Below, piece after piece: positions 1-6,024 of a stretch of DNA of 22,408 nucleotides (its first letter is position 1; each line of letters opens with the position of its first letter). Origin of the DNA: a virus. Location of the stretch: positions 1-22,408 of the IMG/VR virus record IMGVR_UViG_3300042319_001147, one strand, 5' to 3'. Both the position numbers and the translations under genes were made by a program. A model generated the notes under the pieces. That model did not search any database, was not told where the DNA came from, and saw nothing but the letters and a program-made list of their open reading frames with translations.

Positions 1-29
1 TTATCATTGATAAATATCTCACCGTTCAT
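1..29 (-). CDS. Start of a leftward gene cut by the window edge
   Basis: Reading leftward, an ATG at 29-27 opens a frame that stays open to the edge of the window (MNGEIFIND...). It lies 2 bp after the stop of the next leftward gene, matching the tight packing of this operon. Only nine full codons are visible, so no function can be given and the gene itself is uncertain. Confidence 0.35.
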
Positions 30-31
30 AT

Positions 32-406
32 TTAGTCTTCCCACGAGTTCGCTAAAATCCTTTTTAGATTCTCAGCTGATTCAAAGCAGTCAAGTGATAT
101 AGCTCTTTCTATCCAACCTTCAATAACCTCGCCTATAAACAACCATATCATCAACATATTTTTACCATCTAGTATCTTTGAAAGATCATCAGATATATCC
201 ATAATCTCTCTTGATATCAAATCACATCTCCACTGAGGTATAACACTTTTCTGTAAACCTTCTGTAAAGTTTATAACCATATTATAAGTAAGAGACCAAG
301 CTGTTCTTGCTAAAATAGGATCTAGATTATCTATAAAGTTTGGTTGTTGTATTGATGATACGCAATCTTTTCTCAAGATATTCATCTTTTTATCATATCC
401 TATCAT
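32..406 (-). CDS. Unknown 124-residue protein in the leftward operon
   Basis: I do not recognise this protein. It looks soluble and largely helical, with a short hydrophobic stretch near residues 83-92 (MLMIWLFIGE) and no signal peptide, metal-binding cluster or catalytic motif that I can see. Its start overlaps the stop of the upstream sigma-like gene by 4 bp, which suggests translational coupling and co-expression with it. An alternative start exists at Met8. A role alongside the upstream gene, for example as a small partner, is only a guess from position. Confidence 0.7.
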   Translation of the reverse strand: MIGYDKKMNILRKDCVSSIQQPNFIDNLDPILARTAWSLTYNMVINFTEGLQKSVIPQWRCDLISREIMDISDDLSKILDGKNMLMIWLFIGEVIEGWIERAISLDCFESAENLKRILANSWED

Positions 407-1374
407 AACTCTCCTATCTTTTTTCTGTAGACCATCTTTTGATAATCTTTGTTGAACTCTCTTTTACAGGCTTTACTACAATATGTTCTTGAATGACCTC
501 TTGTAACTGGTTTTTTGAACTCCTCCTTACACCACTTACACTGAAAGGTACGAGTCATATTATAAGTTACTTTCCACTTCTTCCTACAAATATCAGAACA
601 ATATAACTTTGAACCACCACCAGGTAGTCTAGTAAATAAGATAGAACAAACTCTACAAGTGAACTCTTCTTTTGTTTTCTTTTTACTAGCATTTATAGTC
701 CACATCCAAACAGGAACTCTTTCTGATAAGATAGATTGAACTTCTTTTACAGACTTTAGTTCTTCTTTCAACCTTTCTCTTTCATTATGAATCTTAGTAG
801 ATATTGTAGGGTAAGAAGGCACCTCACCTGTAGAGTTCATCTGTATATCTCTATAACTAAAACCCATACACCTCATTTGTAGATATGGGTAGTTACCATT
901 GATAATGATATCTTGTATATAATGAGCAACTCTTTCTTTATAAGAATCATCTTCTACTTCAGCGTATGATATCCAAGAATCATCACCACCATCTATAGTA
1001 TCTATAACTAAGTAGTTTGGATCTTCTTTACTTAAAGATGTAGATAGTGATAAGTCATTTACACTAGGATTATACTTAGAAGATTTTTCTTGTATCCAGT
1101 AGAAGTAAAGTATAGATTGAAACCAAACAAGCTTACTAGCCTTTTTAGAATCATACATGTCCGCTTTGTGAAGACCTCTGATAATAGTTCTGTGTATAGT
1201 TTCTTCATCATAAACACCATACTTCATTTTCATATGAAAGGTTAATGATCTATACATATCTCTTATCTCTAAGTCAGTCATAAAATCTGGTATAGGAAAA
1301 GTATATTCAGATATGTCATACTTCTTTTGACTTCTTTTAGCACCATTATTGTTACCTCTTTTTATATCTTCCAT
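403..1374 (-). CDS. Sigma-factor-like protein with two C-terminal zinc fingers
   Basis: The first ~205 residues resemble a small sigma-70-type factor. Residues about 38-95 (YRSLTFHMKM, DEETIHRTIIRGLHK, KLVWFQSILYFYW) have the helical pattern of sigma region 2. Residues about 160-205 (LQMRCMGFSYRDI, then TISTKIHNERERLKEEL) have the helix-turn-helix layout of region 4. Two treble-clef-like zinc fingers follow: C240/C243/C259/C263 and C279/C282/C299/C303, each CX2C-X15 or 16-CX3C. Sigma factors do not normally carry such a tail. The start is preceded by TATATAAAGGAG, with only one base between GGAG and ATG. It may direct RNA polymerase to phage promoters as T4 gp55 does. Alternatively it is an unrelated helical DNA-binding or endonuclease-associated protein. 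The zinc fingers are seen directly; the sigma call is inference. Confidence 0.55.
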   Translation of the reverse strand: MEDIKRGNNNGAKRSQKKYDISEYTFPIPDFMTDLEIRDMYRSLTFHMKMKYGVYDEETIHRTIIRGLHKADMYDSKKASKLVWFQSILYFYWIQEKSSKYNPSVNDLSLSTSLSKEDPNYLVIDTIDGGDDSWISYAEVEDDSYKERVAHYIQDIIINGNYPYLQMRCMGFSYRDIQMNSTGEVPSYPTISTKIHNERERLKEELKSVKEVQSILSERVPVWMWTINASKKKTKEEFTCRVCSILFTRLPGGGSKLYCSDICRKKWKVTYNMTRTFQCKWCKEEFKKPVTRGHSRTYCSKACKREFNKDYQKMVYRKKIGEL

Positions 1375-1380
1375 ACTCCT

Positions 1381-1413
1381 TTATATAAACAAAGTCATCT
1401 TTAGTTTATATAA
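1381..1413. promoter_or_regulatory. Perfect 10-bp inverted repeat between divergent genes
   Basis: TTATATAAAC (1381-1390) and GTTTATATAA (1404-1413) are exact inverted copies separated by 13 bp. They fill the 58-bp gap between the leftward sigma-like gene and the rightward gene at 1433. Each arm contains a TATA-type core, so the pair could be two mirrored promoter elements, one per gene, or an operator for a dimeric repressor. Confidence 0.5.
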
Positions 1414-1432
1414 CTAAAAAATAACAAAGAAT

Positions 1433-1786
1433 ATGAAACAAAAAAAGATTGAAAGAATCATTGTAGGTGTAGATGTAGTTATCACTTACTCAAATGGAGA
1501 AAAAGAAACAAAGATAATATCAGGCGCTACCTGGGTTGATGATATCTTCAACACACCGACATCAACACCTAAAAGAAAGATTCCAAACTATTCTTTCTTC
1601 TGTGAGGTAGAGGATGGTTTGATGTATATCAAAGGTGTAAATAAGGAGATGATGGTTGGTACCGTTGATGCTGCTAGGTGGCCTAAGGCTGAAAAGCAAT
1701 ATGCTATGTATCTACTTAAAAATGATAATGACTTGACAGAAGATGATAAGTCTGTTTTAAATAAAATCATACAGGGTATAATCTAA
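1433..1786 (+). CDS. Unknown 117-residue protein
   Basis: This is a single-gene unit with its own divergent promoter region and its own terminator. The N-terminal part (KIERIIVGVDVVITYSNGEK) reads as beta strands. The C-terminal part is helical and acidic (NDNDLTEDDKSVLNKIIQ). I see no conserved catalytic motif and cannot name a family. The start ATG follows an A-rich, SD-less leader (AATAACAAAGAAT), as for other genes here. It is likely an early or host-interaction gene because it is independently transcribed and lies outside the structural block, but this is inference. Confidence 0.75.
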   Translation: MKQKKIERIIVGVDVVITYSNGEKETKIISGATWVDDIFNTPTSTPKRKIPNYSFFCEVEDGLMYIKGVNKEMMVGTVDAARWPKAEKQYAMYLLKNDNDLTEDDKSVLNKIIQGII

Positions 1787-1804
1787 ACTGCTTTAGATTG
1801 AAAG

Positions 1805-1839
1805 AGAGTTGTAGGTATATTTGACTACAACTCTTTTTT
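1805..1839 (+). terminator. Intrinsic terminator after the 1433-1786 gene
   Basis: GAGTTGTAG (1806-1814) pairs perfectly with CTACAACTC (1825-1833) across a 10-nt loop. The stem is extended by A1805-T1834 and followed by a run of six T (1834-1839), a classic Rho-independent terminator. It separates the small gene from the structured region to the right. Confidence 0.85.
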
Positions 1840-1895
1840 GTGCTATAAAAAATCCTCATTTTCTAAACTTTTAAATATGGAAGTAATATATATGT

Positions 1896-1901
1896 TATAA
1901 T
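1896..1901 (+). promoter_or_regulatory. Possible -10 box for the structured RNA
   Basis: TATAAT lies within an AT-rich tract (ATATATATGTTATAATAGC), 58 bases before the first strong hairpin of the structured region and 57 bases after the terminator. No convincing -35 box is seen. Such boxes arise by chance in AT-rich DNA, so this is weak. Confidence 0.3.
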
Positions 1902-2138
1902 AGCATTTACGGTGATAAAAAGCATAAAAGATTTAGAATAATAAAAAGCATTTAGATTCATATCAGAGCGGGATAACTTACGCTGGCTGATATGTCTTAT
2001 TTCACTACCAGGGGATTATACAAAGTGAAACTATAGAATTAAAGTCAGAAGTAGAAAGTATAACAGGGAACCTTAAATCCTTGAAAGTTGCTGACCAATC
2101 ACATACAAAGGTGCTATGTGTGCGAGCCGATACTTATA

Positions 2139-2154
2139 CGCGAGAAAGAAAAGC
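2139..2154 (+). repeat. 16-bp direct repeat, left copy
   Basis: CGCGAGAAAGAAAAGC occurs here and again, identically, at 2230-2245. The two copies immediately bracket the long hairpin at 2156-2229, with one extra A (2155) on the left side. The arrangement looks like a target-site duplication around a small inserted palindrome. Confidence 0.8.
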
Positions 2155-2155
2155 A

Positions 2156-2229
2156 GTTTGAGGAGGTGGAGCAGGATTCTAGTAAGTTTAATCACTTATT
2201 AGGATGTAATCTGCTTCACCTCCTCAAAC
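2156..2229 (+). repeat. Long near-perfect hairpin between direct repeats
   Basis: GTTTGAGGAGGTG (2156-2168) pairs perfectly with CACCTCCTCAAAC (2217-2229). The stem continues with G·T, AGCAG/CTGCT, a bulged G, ATT/AAT, an internal loop, and CTAGTAAGT (2179-2187) with ACTTATTAG (2194-2202) closing a 6-nt loop: about 30 pairs in 74 nt. It is too long and lacks the T-run for a terminator. It could be a MITE-like or REP-like palindromic insertion, or a peripheral helix of the surrounding RNA. Confidence 0.75.
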
Positions 2230-2245
2230 CGCGAGAAAGAAAAGC
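2230..2245 (+). repeat. 16-bp direct repeat, right copy
   Basis: Identical copy of CGCGAGAAAGAAAAGC found at 2139-2154, starting at the base directly after the right arm of the hairpin. Removing 2139-2229 would leave one copy joining the sequence TTATA to GCCCACC. Confidence 0.8.
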
Positions 2246-2269
2246 GCCCACCACATGATCAGATCGCTT

Positions 2270-2671
2270 TTAAATATAAAAGTTATTATTTGAGATGGTT
2301 CTTTCAAGACCGTCTTTATCATAGAAAGTAGGAAAAGATACATTAGTTATCTTTATACCCTTCTTTAAGCAGTGATTTATATACTTCTCCTCTTCTATAA
2401 ACCTTCTATATTCATGCTTACCCTTACCAACTATACATATATCATCATACCCAGATTGTATCTCCACAATTTGTATATCACAAATATTATTTTTACAACA
2501 ATATCTATACAGACTATTATCTACATATTCAAAGCTAACTTTATATGACTTTCTTAGGTTGCTATTATGATTAATAGATCTTTTCTCCATATCATATGTA
2601 GAACCTATATATATTATATCACCAAGATGATATATAGCATATACATAATATCTCTTATTTGCATATTCCAT
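2270..2671 (-). CDS. GIY-YIG endonuclease, free-standing
   Basis: The N-terminal ~100 residues fit the GIY-YIG nuclease fold. The first motif is YVYAIYHLG (9-17), the second IYIGST (20-25), followed by the catalytic Arg at about residue 31 (YDMEKR) and a Glu near 93-95 (FIEEEKYIN) in the metal-binding position. No DNA-recognition domain follows; the remaining ~30 residues are unassigned. Such solitary proteins in phages are usually homing endonucleases of the Seg type, which spread into related genomes. It is the last of three tightly packed leftward genes, 1 bp after the preceding stop, and lies directly beside the structured RNA region. Confidence 0.8.
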   Translation of the reverse strand: MEYANKRYYVYAIYHLGDIIYIGSTYDMEKRSINHNSNLRKSYKVSFEYVDNSLYRYCCKNNICDIQIVEIQSGYDDICIVGKGKHEYRRFIEEEKYINHCLKKGIKITNVSFPTFYDKDGLERTISNNNFYI

Positions 2672-2672
2672 A

Positions 2673-2924
2673 CTACTTACTATAAATCCAGTTCATAAAG
2701 CTTTCATCATCTAGTCTCTTAATCTCTTCTTTAAGAGCCTCATCAGCGATATTAAACCTAAGCTTACATACCAACCAATCGAGTTCAATCTGAGAAGGTC
2801 TATAGAGATACCTTTCATAACTATCATGTATGATGACTTCCTTCACCATATCACTCCAAATCATCTCCTGCTTATAAGAAGACATCATATGTTCTTCTAC
2901 TAGTTCCATTTTTGTTTTCATCAT
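2673..2924 (-). CDS. Unknown 83-residue protein
   Basis: A small helical, charged protein that I cannot assign. It directly abuts the upstream gene: its ATG (2924-2922) is adjacent to that gene's TAA. The N-terminus can start at any of three Met codons. The DNA ATGAAAACAAAAATG (2921-2907, minus strand) is identical to the beginning of the upstream gene, so the true start may be the last ATG with the A-rich tract as its leader. No signal peptide, membrane segment or metal site is visible. Confidence 0.65.
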   Translation of the reverse strand: MMKTKMELVEEHMMSSYKQEMIWSDMVKEVIIHDSYERYLYRPSQIELDWLVCKLRFNIADEALKEEIKRLDDESFMNWIYSK

Positions 2925-3221
2925 TTATATATCTCTAAAAAAGTCATCACTATCATCATAAAAGTCATCTTCATCTACCTCATCTAAAACAGAGTTTATA
3001 ATATTATCTCTTTTTATAGATTTAGCTATCGCTATCATACCTTCATAAGCACCTTTTGACTGGGTATGTAGTTCTTCTAAAGCAGATTTGACCTCACTAC
3101 AAAACTCAGTATCACTAATATCTGGTTTCTTTACTACTATATCATCTATAAAATCTGACATGACTTCATAGTCTTCTGGGAATAGACTACTCTTTAAGTA
3201 GTCTTTCATTTTTGTTTTCAT
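2925..3221 (-). CDS. Unknown 98-residue acidic protein
   Basis: The C-terminal third is very acidic (LDEVDEDDFYDDSDDFF). The rest is predicted helical, with no motif I recognise. It is the first gene of the leftward three-gene unit. Its start shares the exact 15-base ATGAAAACAAAAATG with the next gene. Acidic phage proteins of this size can be DNA mimics or inhibitors of host enzymes, but nothing here proves that. Confidence 0.65.
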   Translation of the reverse strand: MKTKMKDYLKSSLFPEDYEVMSDFIDDIVVKKPDISDTEFCSEVKSALEELHTQSKGAYEGMIAIAKSIKRDNIINSVLDEVDEDDFYDDSDDFFRDI

Positions 3222-3305
3222 ATTATGTGTTGTTTATTGTCTTACAAAGATAAGATATTTATTCCGAATAAAAAAACTTTTGGTGGTATAAAATATAAAA
3301 TAGTT

Positions 3306-3800
3306 ATGATAAACATATACAGGATACTATACAACAATAATATAATCTATGTTGGTAAGACCATACTTACTCTAAAAAAAAGAAAATCACTTCCTAACTA
3401 CTCAGTTCCTATTGAGATATACAAACAATCAACAATAGAACTCATTGAAGAAACCGAAGATGTCTCAAGAGAAAGGTATTGGATAACCTATTATAAAGAG
3501 AACGGACACCAACTAATGAATAAAAGAAACGGAGACCACAGCGATGAGACGAAAACCGATTATTATCTGAATAGACTATTAATATCCAAAACTAAAAAAA
3601 GTTTTGTAAAAATGACTGATGAGGAGAAAAAAGAAAAGAGAGCAAAATATAGAGAAGATAATAAAGAAAAGATAAAAAAGAAAAGAAAAGAAGATTACAA
3701 TACTGGTAGAATAAAATCTTGGAAGGGTAGTAAGGGTTATATGGACATGCTAAAAAGGAAAAAAGAAGAAAGAGGATTCATTAAAAAAGGAAAGTCATAA
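3306..3800 (+). CDS. GIY-YIG endonuclease with basic C-terminal tail
   Basis: Residues about 3-60 carry the GIY-YIG signature: NIYRILYNN, IIYVGKT, the Arg-rich TLKKRK, and the catalytic Glu in SRERYWI (about residue 56). The rest is strongly basic (EEKKEKRAKYREDNKEKIKKK, broken here by the limit) and probably binds DNA, as in NUMOD-type homing endonucleases. I chose Met at 3306 because the fold begins at once there and it follows TATAAAATATAAAATAG. The frame is open back to an ATG at 3225, which would add 27 unlikely residues and leave only 3 bp to the divergent gene at 3221. It ends before the terminase promoter region. Confidence 0.75.
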   Translation: MINIYRILYNNNIIYVGKTILTLKKRKSLPNYSVPIEIYKQSTIELIEETEDVSRERYWITYYKENGHQLMNKRNGDHSDETKTDYYLNRLLISKTKKSFVKMTDEEKKEKRAKYREDNKEKIKKKRKEDYNTGRIKSWKGSKGYMDMLKRKKEERGFIKKGKS

Positions 3801-3853
3801 ACTTTTTATCAAAAAAAAATATAACCTATACTACAAGTTTTTGTTATCATAAT

Positions 3854-3915
3854 AAAACACCTCACTCACACTCCATTATTCATCGCCGTCTATCAAGTGT
3901 GGGTTTGGTGTTTTT
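3854..3915 (+). terminator. Two-tier hairpin with T-run before terS
   Basis: AAAACACC (3854-3861) pairs with GGTGTTTT (3907-3914), and inside it CACACT (3867-3872) pairs with AGTGTG (3896-3901). A run of five T (3911-3915) ends the structure on the plus strand, so it can terminate transcription from the endonuclease gene. Because the outer stem starts with AAAA it could also act leftward. The large 23-nt loop is unusual for a terminator. Its place just before terS makes a packaging recognition site another possibility. Confidence 0.5.
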
Positions 3916-3945
3916 AGATGCTTATAAACAAAAGACTTCTAAAGT

Positions 3946-3957
3946 CATATAATATAG
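3946..3957 (+). promoter_or_regulatory. CATATAA promoter candidate upstream of terS
   Basis: CATATAATATAG, identical to the 12 bases at 21666-21677 upstream of the capsid gene, lies 22 bp before the terS start. A small inverted repeat GACTT/AAGTC (3934-3946) abuts it. It fits a -10-like element opening the packaging operon. Confidence 0.45.
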
Positions 3958-3979
3958 TAAAGTGTGGTAAACCCGTAAA

Positions 3980-4402
3980 ATGAATAAAAAATATGACAGA
4001 GAGTTCCTAGTGAACAAAGTAGCGATGATGAGAATCAAAGGTAAGTCTACTTATAATATAGTAGAGTTTCTAAAAGAAGATATCGGTATGGGTCAAACAA
4101 CAGCATATGAGATAATGAGAGATGCTCAAAAGTTATTTATAGATATACAAAAAGAAAAGATTGAAGGTGCGTTTGAAGAATCAGTATCTCAACTTGAAGA
4201 GTTATATGATAGTACATCTGATAAGAAGTTGAGACTAAGTATACTACAAGAAGTAAATAAACTAAAAGGCCTTTACGCAGCACAAAAGATTGAACACTCT
4301 GGTCAGGTTGGAATAACAGGTATAGATGTTCAGATTATAACCACTAAAGCAGACTTAGAAGAACCTAAAAAAGAAGAAGAAAAGAAAGATGAAACAAACT
4401 AA
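3980..4402 (+). CDS. terS: Terminase small subunit
   Basis: This 140-residue protein binds the packaging site on phage DNA and recruits the large subunit. The N-terminal ~45 residues form a likely helix-turn-helix (VAMMRIKGKSTYNIVEFL, then GMGQTTAYEIMRDAQ). A central helical oligomerisation region follows (SVSQLEELYDSTSDKKLRLSI), and then the typical small-terminase phrase KLKGLYAAQKIEHSGQ near residues 95-110. The C-terminus is acidic and lysine-rich. Position directly upstream of terL, separated only by a methyltransferase remnant, supports the call. The next reading frame starts at 4389, overlapping the end of this gene by 14 bp. Confidence 0.8.
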   Translation: MNKKYDREFLVNKVAMMRIKGKSTYNIVEFLKEDIGMGQTTAYEIMRDAQKLFIDIQKEKIEGAFEESVSQLEELYDSTSDKKLRLSILQEVNKLKGLYAAQKIEHSGQVGITGIDVQIITTKADLEEPKKEEEKKDETN

Positions 4403-4800
4403 GTTAATGCTCGGTGATAATATAGAATCACTAAAAAAACTACCAGATAATAGTGTAGATAGTATAGAATATGGGATTAGATGGATTTGAGAATAAGGAT
4501 TTTGAGGGTAGAGATAATTTAGCTAATGGAAACCAAGATGAACCTTTTAAAAAGAGACCAGGTTCTATGAAGAACCCTCACCCTACCGTAAAGCCAGTTG
4601 CTCTTATGGCTTACCTATGTAGATTAGTAACACCAACAAATGGAATTGTTTGCGACCCGTTTATGGGTTCTGGTTCAACTGGTATAGCAGCACAACTTGA
4701 AGGCTTTAGGTTCTGTGGTATGGAACTGGATAAGGATTACTTTAAGATTGCTGAAAGTAGAATAGAAAGTTTTGAAGAATATAGAAAGTTTATAAAATGA
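4389..4800 (+). pseudogene. DNA methyltransferase with catalytic middle deleted
   Basis: Two fragments of one N4/N6 DNA methyltransferase (PF01555-like, permuted motif order) lie in different frames. The first (4389-4490, 33 codons) begins MKQTKLMLGDNIESLKKL and PDNSVDSI, the segment that normally runs into TDPPY, then hits TGA. The second (4471-4800) holds the C-terminal part: GLDGFE, NPHPTVKP, the SAM-binding DPFMGSGSTG and FCGMELDKDYF. The DPPY catalytic motif and target-recognition region are missing, so methylation activity is lost. The join lies near 4465-4470, where the frame also changes. The C-terminal ORF overlaps terL by 4 bp (ATGA), so it may persist for translational coupling. 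Confidence 0.8.
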
Positions 4801-6005
4801 GACTAAAGATTAAAGCATCAAGAGTTCTTAATGAGATGTTAGCAACTGATAAAAGATTCATACTTTCAATCGGTGGTTCAAGGTCTACTAAGACTTACTC
4901 TGCTTTACAATATCTTCTGATATACTGCTTAAAGAATCAAAACAAAACTATCACAATAGCTCGTAAAACCTTTCCTTCATTAAGACTTGGTGCGATGAGA
5001 GAGTTCCTACAGATGCTAAAAGACTATGAGATATACAAAGAAGAAGACCATAATAAAACAAATAACTTCTACTCACTAAACCTAAACACTATCCAGTTTA
5101 TATCTATAGACCAATCTATAAAGCTGAGAGGTCTTAAACATGATATAGTTTTTATAGATGAGATAAATGAGATAAGTAAAGAAGAAGCTGACCAGCTTTT
5201 TATGAGAACAACTGAAAGAGTTATTATGTGTCAAAATCCTTCTGACGCTCTTCACTGGTCTCTAAAGTATAAGAGTAGTCCTGATTGTTTATACATACAC
5301 TCAACTTATAAAGATAATATATTCTTAGAACAATCTATCATCAATCAGATAGAGAGTTATAAAACTACTGATGAAGACCAGTGGAATGTATATGGTCTTG
5401 GTTTACCAGCTAAGAACAATGAACTTGTTTATACTAACTATGAGTTCTGGTCTGACTATGATGACCTTTATGAGGTAGATTCAGAAGGTAAGAAACATCC
5501 AAAGTTTGAAGAGATAGTTCTCGGCGCTGACTGGGGTTGGAATCACCCATCAGCTATTGTAAAGTTATGGATAGATACAAATCATCAAAGAGTATGGGTT
5601 GAAGAACTTATACACGAGAGCTACCTTACTACTGATGACCTTATTAAGAAGATGATTGATATAAACATAGATAAAGAACTAAGAATATTTGGTGATTCAG
5701 CAGAACCTAAAACTATTGAGAGTATAAGAAGAGCGGGATTTGATATAACTGATTCTATGAAAGAAGTAAAAGCAGGTATAGATTGTGTGAAGTCTTACAA
5801 GTTATTCATACACTCATCATCAGTAAAGATTCAAGAAGAGTTGAGAAGATATAAGTGGAAGATGAAAGGTGAGATTAAAACAGATGAACCTATCAAGTTA
5901 TTTGATGATGGTTTATGTGCTCTAAGATACGCTCTTTATACTTACACACAAAAAACAAAGAGGTCAAAGGATTATGACTTTGACTTTGAGTATATAGACT
6001 TATGA
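4797..6005 (+). CDS. terL: Terminase large subunit
   Basis: The packaging motor ATPase and nuclease. Walker A is at residues 26-33 (GGSRSTKT, with T replacing the usual G before K), Walker B at 117-122 (IVFIDE), and a coupling-like segment at RVIMCQNPSD (141-150). The C-terminal nuclease shows its acidic residues in LGADWGWNHP (D245), FGDSAEP (D300) and LFDDGLCALRYA (D370/D371). At 402 residues it is full length for the compact Terminase_3/PBSX-like type. The start overlaps the methyltransferase remnant by 4 bp. The stop lies inside a 17-bp repeat that also occurs at 7232, where a foreign cassette seems to begin. The usual next gene, portal, is absent. Confidence 0.93.
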   Translation: MRLKIKASRVLNEMLATDKRFILSIGGSRSTKTYSALQYLLIYCLKNQNKTITIARKTFPSLRLGAMREFLQMLKDYEIYKEEDHNKTNNFYSLNLNTIQFISIDQSIKLRGLKHDIVFIDEINEISKEEADQLFMRTTERVIMCQNPSDALHWSLKYKSSPDCLYIHSTYKDNIFLEQSIINQIESYKTTDEDQWNVYGLGLPAKNNELVYTNYEFWSDYDDLYEVDSEGKKHPKFEEIVLGADWGWNHPSAIVKLWIDTNHQRVWVEELIHESYLTTDDLIKKMIDINIDKELRIFGDSAEPKTIESIRRAGFDITDSMKEVKAGIDCVKSYKLFIHSSSVKIQEELRRYKWKMKGEIKTDEPIKLFDDGLCALRYALYTYTQKTKRSKDYDFDFEYIDL

Positions 6006-6017
6006 TAAAAAAGAAAA
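6001..6017 (+). repeat. 17-bp direct repeat, left end of DruA-like cassette
   Basis: TATGATAAAAAAGAAAA occurs here, across the terL stop codon, and identically at 7232-7248, at the start of the GIY-YIG gene. In both places an ATGATAAAAAAG reading frame begins (MIKKK); here it reaches a stop after 13 codons. This looks like the original next-gene start, split from its body by the insertion. Confidence 0.75.
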
Positions 6018-6024
6018 CAAAAAG

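Larger units (their letters stand above)
1905..2265 (+). ncRNA. Candidate large structured noncoding RNA
   Basis: This ORF-free stretch is dense in local stems. CATATCAG (1959-1966) pairs with CTGATATG (1987-1994), with inner stem AGCG/CGCT (1967-1970, 1981-1984). TTTCACT (2000-2006) pairs with AGTGAAA (2024-2030). GTCAG (2044-2048) pairs with CTGAC (2091-2095) and encloses CAGGG/CCTTG (2064-2068, 2079-2083). CACATA (2100-2105) pairs with TATGTG (2115-2120). A long hairpin fills 2156-2229. Single-stranded parts are purine-rich (GGGAACC, GAGAAAGAAAAG), which favours the plus strand as the RNA. I found no group I (R/S), group II domain V, RNase P, tmRNA or tRNA signature. Large phage RNAs such as GOLLD and ROOL are known, but I cannot match either. 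Ends are approximate. Confidence 0.5.

Noticed and set aside
1588-1770. Leftward 60-codon ORF inside the 1433-1786 gene
   Set aside because: Fully antisense to a better ORF with its own terminator; low-complexity hydrophobic translation.
2156-2229. Rho-independent terminator
   Set aside because: Stem is far too long and is followed by CGCGAGAAAG, with no T-run.
1905-2265. Group I intron with its own GIY-YIG endonuclease
   Set aside because: GGGAACC and nearby stems recall a P4-like segment, but no R/S core (GACTA...ATAGTC-type) is present, the endonuclease is on the other strand, and no split exon is found.
3225-3305. N-terminal extension of the GIY-YIG gene at 3306
   Set aside because: Adds 27 residues unlike the family and leaves only 3 bp between divergent genes; the nuclease fold starts at the 3306 Met.
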